This document shows positions 52,125-61,215 of a stretch of 64,000 nt of DNA, piece after piece (within the stretch, counting starts at the first letter, position 1; the number at the start of each line of letters is the position of its first letter). A program made the translations under genes and the position numbers. The notes below the pieces were generated by a model. It saw only the letters and a list, made by a program, of their open reading frames with translations, did not search any database and was not told where the DNA came from. The stretch comes from Flavobacterium pectinovorum (GTDB taxonomy: Bacteria; Bacteroidota; Bacteroidia; Flavobacteriales; Flavobacteriaceae). The stretch spans positions 92,526-156,525 of the forward strand of contig NZ_RCZH01000016.1 of NCBI RefSeq assembly GCF_006438875.1. The letters are read 5' to 3'.

Positions 52125-53470
52125 TATTTTTTCTCTTTAGTTTCTTTTTCACCCGTTTTATAGTAATTAGGAGGGAATCCGTTTAGGGTTCTCCAGATTT
52201 CAAACCAAATTGGAACGGTGTCTAATAATGCAATTGTTTGTGCTCCGGAACCAATACTTAATTGTTTTGGCCATTTTGCTTCGTTTGGATCTGGAGCAAT
52301 TAAGATTCTGTATTTCCCGTTAGCACTTATAAAGTTTTCTATCGCAACAACTTTTCCTCCAAAAGTTCCGTACGACATATCCGGCCATCCCGAAAAAACA
52401 ATTGTTGGCCATCCGTCAAACCAAACACGAACTTCCGCTCCTTTTTTTATCAAAGGCAAATCGATTGGATTTATATACGTTTCAACCGCAATATCATAAT
52501 GGGAAGGCATTATAGTTACAATTGGCGTTCCTTCTTTTATCGTTTCGCCTAAACCAGCCTGCAAAGCGCGATTAATATAGCCGTTTTGTACCGCTTTGAT
52601 ATAATACATTCCGTTTCGTAAGCTGTAATTTGCATATTGATTTTCCAGTTTGCTTACTTGAGCCTCAGTATCAAATTTATTACTCAGGGTTGTAAATTGA
52701 TCACTTTTTGCTTTGGCTACTTTTTCGCCATATTCAGCGGAAATTCTGTTTATCTCAACTCTGGCGTTTATGTATTCATTTTTGCTGGTGAGATATTTAT
52801 TTTCCTGCGTTATGATTTTAGCATCGACATCTTGCAATTTCAAACGCTTTTCTTCAACATCCGTCAAAGGTTTTAAGCCTTCTTTATTCAGTTGTACAGA
52901 ACGGTTGTATTGTGTATTAGCAATTTTTAACTGAGTTTTTGCGGCAACCAAATCGATACTGTCACTTTTTATTTTTAAAAGCGATTGTTTGACTTTATTT
53001 CTGGCTTGTTCTAGTTTCAGTTTCCTTTCATTTTCTATGGATTGAATTTGGGTCGAAAGTGTTGTTACTTTATCATCATACGATTCTAAAGAGTTCTTTT
53101 TGGCATCAACCTGATTTTTGGTATTTTCGACCAAATTCGGATCCATATAATCTTCTTTTATTTCAGAAATAAACAGAATTGTATCGCCTTTTTTTACAAA
53201 GTCACCTTCTTGTACGTACCATTTTTCAATACGTCCCGAAATTACACTCTGAATCGATTGTGGTCTTTGGTTGGGTTTTAAGGTTGTCACAGCTCCAGAT
53301 CCCGAAATGTTTTGCGTCCAAGGCAGGAAAAGAGCAATTAATCCCAAGATTGAAGTTCCAATTATTATTTTGTTCAGGATCTTATAATGAGGTCTGTTGC
53401 TCAGGTTCTTTACAGTTTCGTATCGATCAAGAGACTGTAATTTTGTTTTGTTGTCAGATATATTTAGCAT
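52124..53470 (-). CDS. HlyD family membrane fusion protein
   Basis: A 448-residue periplasmic adaptor. One transmembrane helix (about 35-52) is followed by the biotinyl-like half VISGRIEKWYVQEGDFVKKGDTI, a long coiled-coil hairpin (about 115-270) and the second lipoyl half, ending with a beta-barrel (AEVRVWFDGWPTIVFSGWP). It links the ABC protein to the TolC-like channel. It starts 3 bp after the ABC gene and overlaps the tolC gene by one base. Confidence 0.92.
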   Translation of the reverse strand: MLNISDNKTKLQSLDRYETVKNLSNRPHYKILNKIIIGTSILGLIALFLPWTQNISGSGAVTTLKPNQRPQSIQSVISGRIEKWYVQEGDFVKKGDTILFISEIKEDYMDPNLVENTKNQVDAKKNSLESYDDKVTTLSTQIQSIENERKLKLEQARNKVKQSLLKIKSDSIDLVAAKTQLKIANTQYNRSVQLNKEGLKPLTDVEEKRLKLQDVDAKIITQENKYLTSKNEYINARVEINRISAEYGEKVAKAKSDQFTTLSNKFDTEAQVSKLENQYANYSLRNGMYYIKAVQNGYINRALQAGLGETIKEGTPIVTIMPSHYDIAVETYINPIDLPLIKKGAEVRVWFDGWPTIVFSGWPDMSYGTFGGKVVAIENFISANGKYRILIAPDPNEAKWPKQLSIGSGAQTIALLDTVPIWFEIWRTLNGFPPNYYKTGEKETKEKK

Positions 53471-53473
53471 GAC

Positions 53474-55135
53474 TTATTGTTTTTTTTGATCCAGAATAAT
53501 AAGGCCGTTTTGCATCGTAATTTGTCGTGTCGATTTTGTTTTCCAATGTGGATTTTTGGATGAAACAATAATGGTCCAGTCGTTTTTATCAGAAGTGATA
53601 AAATCAATGATTTCATTCGCTACATTTTCATCCATCGTATCTGTTGGATCTTCATAAAAAAGCACTTTCGGTTTATGAATTATACTTCTTGCCAACAGGA
53701 TTTTTTGAGCATTAGAAGATGATAATTGTCTTCCTTCGGGATGAATATGTGTTTTTAGACCTTTTGGTAATGTCTTGATTAACGGACTCAACTGAACTCC
53801 ATCAAGCGCCCATTTTAAATCTTCGGTACTTATAGACGGATCGTTGAAGGTTATGTTTTCTAAAATTGTTCCCTCAAATGGTGTTTCGTTATGAATAATA
53901 CTGCCTATTTGTGAGCGATATTGTTTTAGGTCTATTTTTCTAAAAGTGTCATCATTGATGTAAAAAGCACCGGAACTTTGTTTTAATAAACCGGATAATA
54001 ATCGAATAAGAGTTGTTTTTCCAGAACCATTTGTACCGTCAACAAAGATTTTTTCGCCTTGTTCAATTTTTAGCGTTATAGAATCTAAAGCATTGGTTGG
54101 AGAATCCGGAAATTTGAATTTTAAATTTTCAGTTTCCAAAGTAATACTGTTGTAGTTATGTTCGGTTTGTGAATCTGAGTTTTCTTCTAATTCTAAATCG
54201 GTTACCTGACCAATTTTTTCAACCGAAGTTAAAACATCATAAAAACTTTCAAGTCCAATAATGATTTTTTCGACAGAAGTAATTACTAACAAAATAATGA
54301 TTTCTGCAGCCACAAATTGTCCAATATTCATTTCCTGACTCAAAACCAAATAGCCACCGATCGATAATAAACTTGCTGTAATGATGACTTTAAAAATGAT
54401 CAATTGTATAAATTGTCTTTTGATTACACCAAAATGTTTCTCGCGATAATTAAGATAACCTTCTACAATTGAGTTGTTTTTTTGAAGTGCAAAATCATAG
54501 TTTAATTCATTTCTGAAACTAAAATTATTACGCGCCATTTCCTGTAGCCAGCTTGCTACTTTGTATTTGAATTTTGATTCTTTTAAGCTGGTTTCTAAAC
54601 CTGATTTATACGAAAATTTAAAAATGAAGAATAAAAGCAGGAACAATAAAAGACCAAAAACAATAAAGTAGGGATGGTATAAAGACAGTAAAATAATCCC
54701 GAAAGTGATTTGAAGTAGAGCAGCCGAAAAATCTGTTAGTAATTTTGAAGTTCCTTTTTGAATGGTTAACGTATCAAAAAAGCGATTCGTTAATTCCGGC
54801 GGATAAGTGTCGTACAATTCCTGTGATTTTATTTTTGGCAAACGAGCTGCAAATTCGAACGAAGCGCGAACAAATATTTTTTGCTGTAAATTTTCAGTGA
54901 TTCGCAATTGCATCAAAGACAAAAGTCCAACAAGCGCAACGCCGGCAACAACAAGTATGATAAGCACAATCCAGGATGCGCTTACACGTCCGGATTGTAT
55001 AAAAGTGATGATCGCCTGAATTCCTAGCGGAAGCGATAAACTGATAAGTCCGGCAAATATGGCGTAGAAGAAGATTTGGTAAATGTCTTTTTTATCCAGC
55101 TCAAGTAAGTGGTAAAATCGTTTTAATGGAGTCAT
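53474..55135 (-). CDS. ABC exporter with degenerate ATPase motifs
   Basis: A 553-residue fused permease-ATPase. Five to six membrane helices cover residues 1-310. The ATPase keeps Walker A GTNGSGKTT. Other motifs depart from consensus: the Q-loop Gln is replaced (IGSIIHNETPFEG), the signature LSGGQ reads LSSSN, the Walker B Asp-Glu pair reads Glu-Asp (LFYEDPTDTMD), and the switch-region His is absent (IIVSSKNP). It has no N-terminal C39 peptidase. It is the middle of a TetR-led operon with HlyD and TolC partners. The substrate is unknown, and ATP hydrolysis cannot be assumed. Confidence 0.9.
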   Translation of the reverse strand: MTPLKRFYHLLELDKKDIYQIFFYAIFAGLISLSLPLGIQAIITFIQSGRVSASWIVLIILVVAGVALVGLLSLMQLRITENLQQKIFVRASFEFAARLPKIKSQELYDTYPPELTNRFFDTLTIQKGTSKLLTDFSAALLQITFGIILLSLYHPYFIVFGLLLFLLLFFIFKFSYKSGLETSLKESKFKYKVASWLQEMARNNFSFRNELNYDFALQKNNSIVEGYLNYREKHFGVIKRQFIQLIIFKVIITASLLSIGGYLVLSQEMNIGQFVAAEIIILLVITSVEKIIIGLESFYDVLTSVEKIGQVTDLELEENSDSQTEHNYNSITLETENLKFKFPDSPTNALDSITLKIEQGEKIFVDGTNGSGKTTLIRLLSGLLKQSSGAFYINDDTFRKIDLKQYRSQIGSIIHNETPFEGTILENITFNDPSISTEDLKWALDGVQLSPLIKTLPKGLKTHIHPEGRQLSSSNAQKILLARSIIHKPKVLFYEDPTDTMDENVANEIIDFITSDKNDWTIIVSSKNPHWKTKSTRQITMQNGLIILDQKKQ

Positions 55136-55151
55136 ACTGTTTTTTTTATAA

Positions 55152-55823
55152 TTAGCGCAGAACGTTTTGTACTAGATTTAAGTAAAATTGAGTCGATGTA
55201 ACGGTCTCATTGCAATCTGTAATTGTTTTTAAATGATCTGTTAGAAAATGTTGGTGTAAACTTCCTTCGACAATAGTTGATACTAATGATTTTGCGTACG
55301 GATATTCAGGATTTACTTCCTTCACAATGGCAACAATTCGATTAATCACCCTTTTGTAGATTAAGAAAAAACCTTCCTTATTTTCCTGATCCACTTCTTT
55401 GGTGTGAAGTGTTTTTGTGAATTCGGCAATTATAATTTTATTTAGAATCGCTTCATTAATATGATCTGTTGAAACGTCATCTGTAATTTTCTCCGTAACT
55501 ATATTAATGGCTTTGTTGAGCTTTTCTTTCTTGTCTACAATGTTGGTCGTTGTAAAAACAAGTTTGTATTCCATCCAGCTCCAATACCATGAAGATAAAT
55601 ATACTAATAATTTGTGCTTGTTTTCGAAATAACGATAAATCGAACTTTCGTTTGAACCTATTTTTTCGCCTAATTTTTTAAAAGTAAAATTATCAAAGCC
55701 AATAGCATCTATAAGAAGAATACTCTGTTCAATTATCTTTTTTCCTAATGCAGATGTTTCGGGATCTTTTACATAGATCTTTTCGTTTACCTGCATCTTT
55801 ATATTTGATAGTATAATTTCCAT
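55152..55823 (-). CDS. TetR family regulator of the exporter operon
   Basis: A 223-residue TetR/AcrR-type regulator. The HTH is at about 45-70 (FTFKKLGEKIGSNESSIYRYF). The C-terminal ligand domain is unremarkable. It is the first gene of the exporter operon (16 bp before the ABC gene), so it probably represses its own operon. A 17-bp palindrome adjoins the -7 box upstream. Confidence 0.92.
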   Translation of the reverse strand: MEIILSNIKMQVNEKIYVKDPETSALGKKIIEQSILLIDAIGFDNFTFKKLGEKIGSNESSIYRYFENKHKLLVYLSSWYWSWMEYKLVFTTTNIVDKKEKLNKAINIVTEKITDDVSTDHINEAILNKIIIAEFTKTLHTKEVDQENKEGFFLIYKRVINRIVAIVKEVNPEYPYAKSLVSTIVEGSLHQHFLTDHLKTITDCNETVTSTQFYLNLVQNVLR

Positions 55824-55840
55824 AACAATTATTTTATATG

Positions 55841-55863
55841 CAAATATAATAGTAATACTATTA
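55841..55863 (-). promoter_or_regulatory. tetR promoter box with adjoining 17-bp palindrome
   Basis: Minus-strand -7 box TATATTTG at 55841-55848. It partly overlaps the palindrome TAATAGTA-A-TACTATTA at 55847-55863, the right size and place for a TetR operator in the promoter spacer. Confidence 0.65.
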
Positions 55864-55892
55864 GTTTTGAGTTTTTAACTTTTATTTATTGC

Positions 55893-56093
55893 TTTTTCTA
55901 GTCACAGTTTTCAGTCACGGTCTCAGTTTTTTAGTCTCAGTCTCAGTCCCAGTTTTCAGTCTCAGTCTCAGTTTTCAGTTTGGATTATAAATAGAAAACC
56001 CGATAGATTTTTTAAATCTATCGGGTTTGTTGTTATTTTCGGCAGTCACTGAGACTGAAAACTGCGACTGTGACTAGAAGCCGCGACTAAAGC
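55893..56093. repeat. CAGTCTCAGTTTTCAGT repeat cluster with an inverted arm
   Basis: Six or more units of the form CAGT(C/T)TCAGT or TTTTCAGT lie at 55900-55980, and complementary ACTGAGACTGAAAACTG text follows at 56045-56085 after the gpmI terminator. Related text occurs at 8146-8160, 8612-8645 and 17378-17420. Units are contiguous and irregular, so it is not a CRISPR array. Confidence 0.65.
55995..56029 (-). terminator. Terminator after gpmI
   Basis: Stem AAACCCGATAGATTT and complement with a 3-4 nt loop, then a T/G-rich run. Confidence 0.75.
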
Positions 56094-57604
56094 AACGAAT
56101 GACAAGTCATTGCATTAGGCTGCTGAACTCCCATTAATTCTAAAATAGTAGGAGCGATGTCACCAAGAACACCATTTTGGATATTTTTTAATTCTTTGTC
56201 AACTAAGATAATCGGCACTGGGTTTGTTGTGTGTGCTGTATTTGGGCTTCCATCAGGATTAATCATAGTTTCGCAATTTCCGTGATCGGCAATTACGATT
56301 GTAGTATAATCATTGGCAAGAGCCGCTTCAATAACTTGTTTTACACAAGCATCAACAGCTTCACAAGCAAGAATTGCTGCGCTCATGATTCCGGTATGAC
56401 CAACCATATCTCCGTTAGCAAAGTTTAAGCAAACGAAATCAACTTCGCCTTTGTTCAATTCAGGAACAAGAGCAGCTGTAAGTTCAAATGCGCTCATTTC
56501 TGGTTGTAAGTCGTAAGTTGCTACTTTTGGAGAATTTCTTAAAATACGAGATTCGCCTTCAAAAGGAGTTTCTCTTCCGCCGGAAAAGAAAAACGTAACG
56601 TGTGGATATTTCTCTGTTTCGGCAATACGAATTTGTTTTTTACCTGCTTTTTCTAAAACCTCACCAAGAGTTTCTGTAATGTTGTCTTTATTGTAAACTA
56701 CTTTTACGTTTTGGTATGTTTCGTCGTAGTTCGTAAGCGTTACATAATACAAGTTTAACTTGTGCATGTTTTGCTCGTGGAAATCTTGTTGCGAAAGCGC
56801 TTCTGTAAGTTCACGTCCTCTGTCAGTTCTAAAGTTAAAGAAGATAACTACATCACCTTCAACAATTGTTGCTAATGGTTTTTCGTCTTCATCAACCATT
56901 ACAATTGGAGCGATAAACTCGTCAGTAACATCATGTGCATAACTGTCAAGAACACTTGCAACGGCATTTTTAGATGGAGTTCCAATAGCGTTAACGACTA
57001 AATCGTAAGCCAGTTTTACACGTTCCCAACGTTTGTCACGATCCATTGCATAATAACGACCAATGATCGAAGCGATTTTTACAGGCGTATCTTTAATATG
57101 TTCTTCTAAATCGTGAATGTATTTTGCTCCGGATTTCGGATCAACATCACGACCATCTGTAAAAGCGTGAATAAAAACTTTATCTAAGCCATATTCTTGC
57201 GAAGCGTCGATTAATCCGCGTAAGTGAGAAGTATGAGAGTGAACACCTCCATCAGAAACTAATCCTAAAAAGTGTACTTTTTTATTGTTTTCTTTAGCGT
57301 AGGTAAAAGCATCAATAAGTACTTGTTCTTTGGCAAGTGTTTTGTTTGCTACGGCTAAGTTTATTTTGGCTAAATCCTGATATACGATTCTTCCTGCACC
57401 AAGATTCATGTGACCAACTTCACTGTTTCCCATTTGACCTTCAGGTAAACCAACATTTAATCCGTCAGTTCGAAGTTGTGCGCTTGGGTAGTTTTGGTAA
57501 AGACTGTTTATAAAAGGAACGTTTGCGTTGTCTATTGCAGATACTTTAGGGTCAGGAGATTTTCCCCAACCGTCTAAAATCATTAGAATTACTTTTTTAT
57601 TCAT
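56087..57604 (-). CDS. gpmI: 2,3-bisphosphoglycerate-independent phosphoglycerate mutase
   Basis: Interconverts 3- and 2-phosphoglycerate in glycolysis with two Mn ions. Asp11 (ILDGWG) and the phosphorylated Ser61 (MGNSEVGHMN) are present, as are HAFTDGRDVDP and the C-terminal ADHGNCE. The ATG at 57604 gives MNKKVILMILDGWG. The frame extends to 57634, but a TATCTTTG -7 box at 57621-57628 lies between, so the shorter start is correct. Its 505 residues are typical. Confidence 0.96.
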   Translation of the reverse strand: MNKKVILMILDGWGKSPDPKVSAIDNANVPFINSLYQNYPSAQLRTDGLNVGLPEGQMGNSEVGHMNLGAGRIVYQDLAKINLAVANKTLAKEQVLIDAFTYAKENNKKVHFLGLVSDGGVHSHTSHLRGLIDASQEYGLDKVFIHAFTDGRDVDPKSGAKYIHDLEEHIKDTPVKIASIIGRYYAMDRDKRWERVKLAYDLVVNAIGTPSKNAVASVLDSYAHDVTDEFIAPIVMVDEDEKPLATIVEGDVVIFFNFRTDRGRELTEALSQQDFHEQNMHKLNLYYVTLTNYDETYQNVKVVYNKDNITETLGEVLEKAGKKQIRIAETEKYPHVTFFFSGGRETPFEGESRILRNSPKVATYDLQPEMSAFELTAALVPELNKGEVDFVCLNFANGDMVGHTGIMSAAILACEAVDACVKQVIEAALANDYTTIVIADHGNCETMINPDGSPNTAHTTNPVPIILVDKELKNIQNGVLGDIAPTILELMGVQQPNAMTCHSLL

Positions 57605-57620
57605 CGTTTTTAGTTTTTTA

Positions 57621-57628
57621 CAAAGATA
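57621..57628 (-). promoter_or_regulatory. -7 box of gpmI
   Basis: TATCTTTG on the minus strand, 17 bp before the ATG. It decides the start. Confidence 0.55.
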
Positions 57629-57744
57629 AACCATTTCTAAAATGTGAACGAAAGCAATGTTATAATTTATGGTTAATAAAATGAAGCGTATTAAAAAATA
57701 ATAATTTAGCTGAAGAACCCTGAAAAATTTAAAATTAATTCACG

Positions 57745-60174
57745 CTAGGCTCTGTTTCTAATCTTATTTTTGACGGCATTATAGTCAATAAAATATTTTA
57801 CACTAACCGAAAAAATGTGTTTTAAGGCATCATTGTTCAGTAAGTCCGTTACATTGTGTTTGAAATTTTTGTCAATAAGACGTTCAAAATTAGAAGCATT
57901 ATTGCGGTATAAAACCGAAAGCTGACTTCCGGGCGCAAACCACCAGGAATACGATAAATCAGTATTCCACGAATAAAAGCTTGAGTTTTTATTTTCGGTA
58001 TATTGAGGATAAGGAGTCAGAGTTCCATCTGGTTCAAGTTCTAAAATATCTTTGTTTTCAGCCGATGACCAATATTGACGAACCGCGAGATTGATTGTCA
58101 TAGCGCTGTTTAAAGCATATTTTCCGCCCAGCGTATTTGCGTATGTAATGACGTTTCTATTCGCAAAAACAATAGTTTCGGGAGTGTTTTCGTTGTCATC
58201 ATCATCGACACTATCAATATAACCTTTGTTGTTGTTTCGTCTTAAAAAACTAAAAGTATACGTTAGTAACAGTTTGTCGTTAAATCGATATCTCGGACCA
58301 ATATCAGCCCCGTAAGCAATTCGTCCGGATTCATCTGCAATAGCAACAGATGGATTTAAATCAACAGCAAATTTCTTGTTGTAATTGGTGGATACGCTTG
58401 CCCATGCTTCAATTTTCCTCGGAATAATAACATATCTGTTTTCTGCTCTGGGTTCATAATAATCATTAGATTCCAGCGGAAAAAGAGTAACTCCAAAGCC
58501 ATAATAATTATTATTTACCGAGGTAACATTTACTTCAGAACTTATTTTATTGTCTTGAACTTTTCCGGATTCTTTATTAAACTCGACATACATATCATAG
58601 TCCACTTTAAATTTATTGAAGAGTTTTGTAGGGTTTAGAATCCTATAATTGGCATTGCCATAAAAGTTATAATAATTGGTGTAAAAGTTAATTCCCAAAT
58701 CATTCGGATCAAAATCTTTGGTTACAAAATCAGAACCAACGCTGTAGCGATATTTTCCGCTGGTTTCGGCAAAACTAATGGTAGAAAAAAGCCCATTTTT
58801 ATCTTCAGCCGCATTAATAAAGCTGTATTTTATATTACCGGATAAGTTATAAGTATTTGCTTTTGTGTTCAAATCCCAAACTAATCCGGTTAGATTTGCA
58901 TCTCTAAAATGACCGTTTCTGCTAACATTTGTATTAATAAACGTTACCGAAGAATTTTTTCTAAAACGCTGATCCAGAACCAGTACATTATAATTTGTTA
59001 AAGGTTCTACAACTACGCGTCTCGTTTCTCCCGTTATCGTATCTTTTATAGTAGCATACGTTTTTTCGGTAACAGCATTTAGAATTCCAATTCCCAATCC
59101 GTTTTTTGTTCTTCCCGAAACTTTCAAAGCATTGATCAGATTTACATTTTGAACATTGTCAATGATTTCTTCATTATCATGCAGTTCAGGATCAACAGAA
59201 GGTTTTCCGCCAATTCGTCTGGAGTAAAATATATTACCTTTATTAAACAAGTCAGTTCCTTCAGTAAAAAAGGCCCTGTTTTCATTAAATTGTTGCTCAA
59301 ACGGACCAAGATTTAAAATCTGATCGTCATATTTTGCCTGTCCAAAATCAGGAACTAGAATAGCGTCAAGCGTAAAAGCATCGCTGATTCCGTACTTAAT
59401 ATCCATTCCGCCTTTTAGCGTACCGTAAGTTTTTTGACCATCTCCGGCATTTAAATAATAAGAAGCATAAGGCAGAAAAAATAATCGGGTAGGAGGTTTG
59501 ATGTTTTCAATTCCTGTCAAATCACCATTTTGTTGCGTAAATGTTCCAATTTTGGTGTTGATCAAATTCCAGGTATATTTTTTACGTTCACGTTTTATAT
59601 CTCTGAAAAAATTTATTCCCCAAGTTTGCTTGTTTTCTCCTGAAAAACGCAACGCGGCATAAGGAAGTTTAATTTCGACAATCCAGCCTTTATCCGTTAT
59701 TCTTGCCTTGCTAATCCAGACGGCATCCCAGGAATAATCCTCGCCGTTCGCATCAGTCATGATACAATCGCCCTGAACATCGGCAGCAGAAACGAAAAAT
59801 TCAAAGTTTTGCTGACCGTCATTAAAGCCATTAATAAAAACACCAAAAATATCGGCGGTTCCAAAGTTGTCGCGCTGCAAAACTTCTTTTAGAATCTTAT
59901 TAGGTTCATCATCATACAGCATTGCGCCAATATAAATGGCGTCATTATTATATACCACTTTAATGTCTGTCCTTTTGTTCTCCGGAATCGGTTTTCCGTT
60001 ATCAGGATCATACATTACAAAATCTGTTGCTATTGAAGCATCTTTCCATGCTGATTCATCCAGTTTTCCGTCAATAATAATGCTTTGCGAAGTCGATTGG
60101 GCCTGCAAAACTTTTTTCTGACTATAGCCTGAGAAAGTGGATAAAAGAAGAATAAGAAAAAGTGCTTTTTTCAT
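57745..60174 (-). CDS. DUF5916 outer-membrane-type protein with a CBM9-like domain
   Basis: An 809-residue exported protein (signal peptide 1-18, GYSQ). Residues about 25-230 are a carbohydrate-binding family 9-like domain (IDGKLDESAWKDA; DDEPNKILKEVLQRD; FFVSAADVQGDC). The rest is the DUF5916 region, rich in alternating strands like an outer-membrane barrel (DAFTLDAILVPDFGQAKYDDQILNL; ENRAFFTEGTDLF). It ends with a typical barrel tail (HIFSVSVKYFIDY). The substrate is unknown. It is monocistronic. Confidence 0.88.
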   Translation of the reverse strand: MKKALFLILLLSTFSGYSQKKVLQAQSTSQSIIIDGKLDESAWKDASIATDFVMYDPDNGKPIPENKRTDIKVVYNNDAIYIGAMLYDDEPNKILKEVLQRDNFGTADIFGVFINGFNDGQQNFEFFVSAADVQGDCIMTDANGEDYSWDAVWISKARITDKGWIVEIKLPYAALRFSGENKQTWGINFFRDIKRERKKYTWNLINTKIGTFTQQNGDLTGIENIKPPTRLFFLPYASYYLNAGDGQKTYGTLKGGMDIKYGISDAFTLDAILVPDFGQAKYDDQILNLGPFEQQFNENRAFFTEGTDLFNKGNIFYSRRIGGKPSVDPELHDNEEIIDNVQNVNLINALKVSGRTKNGLGIGILNAVTEKTYATIKDTITGETRRVVVEPLTNYNVLVLDQRFRKNSSVTFINTNVSRNGHFRDANLTGLVWDLNTKANTYNLSGNIKYSFINAAEDKNGLFSTISFAETSGKYRYSVGSDFVTKDFDPNDLGINFYTNYYNFYGNANYRILNPTKLFNKFKVDYDMYVEFNKESGKVQDNKISSEVNVTSVNNNYYGFGVTLFPLESNDYYEPRAENRYVIIPRKIEAWASVSTNYNKKFAVDLNPSVAIADESGRIAYGADIGPRYRFNDKLLLTYTFSFLRRNNNKGYIDSVDDDDNENTPETIVFANRNVITYANTLGGKYALNSAMTINLAVRQYWSSAENKDILELEPDGTLTPYPQYTENKNSSFYSWNTDLSYSWWFAPGSQLSVLYRNNASNFERLIDKNFKHNVTDLLNNDALKHIFSVSVKYFIDYNAVKNKIRNRA

Positions 60175-60492
60175 GTCAAATTTTAAATAAACGATTTTAG
60201 AATGTTTGTTGCATTAGTAGACAACGTTTTTTCCAAAATGTTACACTTATAATTGTAATAAATGCCGTTTGATTAAGTTTTCTTTAAGAAAGAGGTCTAA
60301 AACGCTAAGATTTTTATGATAAGTAAATATCTTACAAATAAAAATGATTTTCGCTCCAAATGCTAATATTTTATTTTGATTTTGTTAAAGTTTAACCAAA
60401 AAGCCCTTGATTTACAGGCTTATACTTTGATAAGTATATTTTTTTTGTAGTTTTGCCAGACCCAAACCTTTTGTTTAACCTAAAGTAATTCA
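60175..60492. other. Divergent spacer between DUF5916 and L,D-transpeptidase genes
   Basis: 318 bp with no repeats seen. It holds the promoter described at 60427-60455; nothing else could be assigned. Confidence 0.5.
60427..60455 (+). promoter_or_regulatory. Promoter of the plus-strand L,D-transpeptidase gene
   Basis: TTG at 60427-60429, 18 bp, TAGTTTTG at 60448-60455, 37 bp before the start: one of the best matches to the Bacteroidetes consensus in the window. Confidence 0.7.
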
Positions 60493-61215
60493 ATGATTTA
60501 TAAAATTTATCCGCTGCTTGTGGTTATGTTGTTATCTTTTGGTAAAGATTCAAATAACACACCCGAAATTAAAAAGACTGCAATAAAGACTATCGCAAAA
60601 GTTGAAAAACTTACTGTCGAAGCAAAAATTGAAAGTGTCTATAATACTTTGAATTCCAACAACTTTAAATTACCTGAACTTAGAACTTTTTCGGAAGCTT
60701 TAAAAGGGTTTTATTTATTGAAAGAAAGAGGAATTATTCAAAAAAACATTCTAACATTGATTGATTTTAGTTTGTCATCAAATGCAAAACGCCTTTGGGT
60801 AATTGATTTGACAACAAATACAATTCTATTCAATTCGTTAGTTGCTCACGGACGAAATACCGGAGAAGAATTTGCCTCTACATTTTCAAATTCAAATTCC
60901 TCTTTTAAAAGCAGCTTAGGTTTTTATGCTACCGGCGAAATTTATCAGGGAAAACATGGAGCTTCTCTTCGTTTAGACGGTTTAGAGAACGGCGTAAATG
61001 ATAACGCCCGCGAAAGAGGTGTCGTTATGCATGGTGCCGATTATGTTTCAGAATCCTTCATCAGAGGGAATAAAAGATTAGGCAGAAGCCAAGGTTGTCC
61101 GGCAATTCCAGTGGAGTTAACGGATGAAATAATACAAGTTATAAAAGACAAATCGTGTTTGTATATCTACCATCCGTCAAGAAGTTTTGCGATGGAAGAA
61201 AAGCTAATTTCTTAA
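60493..61215 (+). CDS. Murein L,D-transpeptidase catalytic domain family protein
   Basis: A 240-residue YkuD_2-type protein. The N-terminus is weakly hydrophobic (YPLLVVMLLSF), a probable signal. The catalytic region has VVMHGADYVSESFIRGNKRLGRS followed by QGCPAIP with the nucleophile Cys. It acts on peptidoglycan stem peptides in the periplasm. Its 3' end overlaps by 12 bp the 3' end of another, unrelated L,D-transpeptidase gene on the opposite strand. Confidence 0.88.
   Translation: MIYKIYPLLVVMLLSFGKDSNNTPEIKKTAIKTIAKVEKLTVEAKIESVYNTLNSNNFKLPELRTFSEALKGFYLLKERGIIQKNILTLIDFSLSSNAKRLWVIDLTTNTILFNSLVAHGRNTGEEFASTFSNSNSSFKSSLGFYATGEIYQGKHGASLRLDGLENGVNDNARERGVVMHGADYVSESFIRGNKRLGRSQGCPAIPVELTDEIIQVIKDKSCLYIYHPSRSFAMEEKLIS

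Noticed and set aside
53474..55135. Toxin or bacteriocin exporter with C39 peptidase domain
   Set aside because: No N-terminal peptidase domain and no small leader-peptide gene nearby, so the substrate class cannot be assigned.
55893..56093. Possible CRISPR array
   Set aside because: Units are contiguous, short and irregular, with no unique spacers and no cas genes nearby.
57605..57634. N-terminal extension of gpmI
   Set aside because: It overlaps the -7 box at 57621-57628 and precedes the conserved MNKKVILMILDGWG start.
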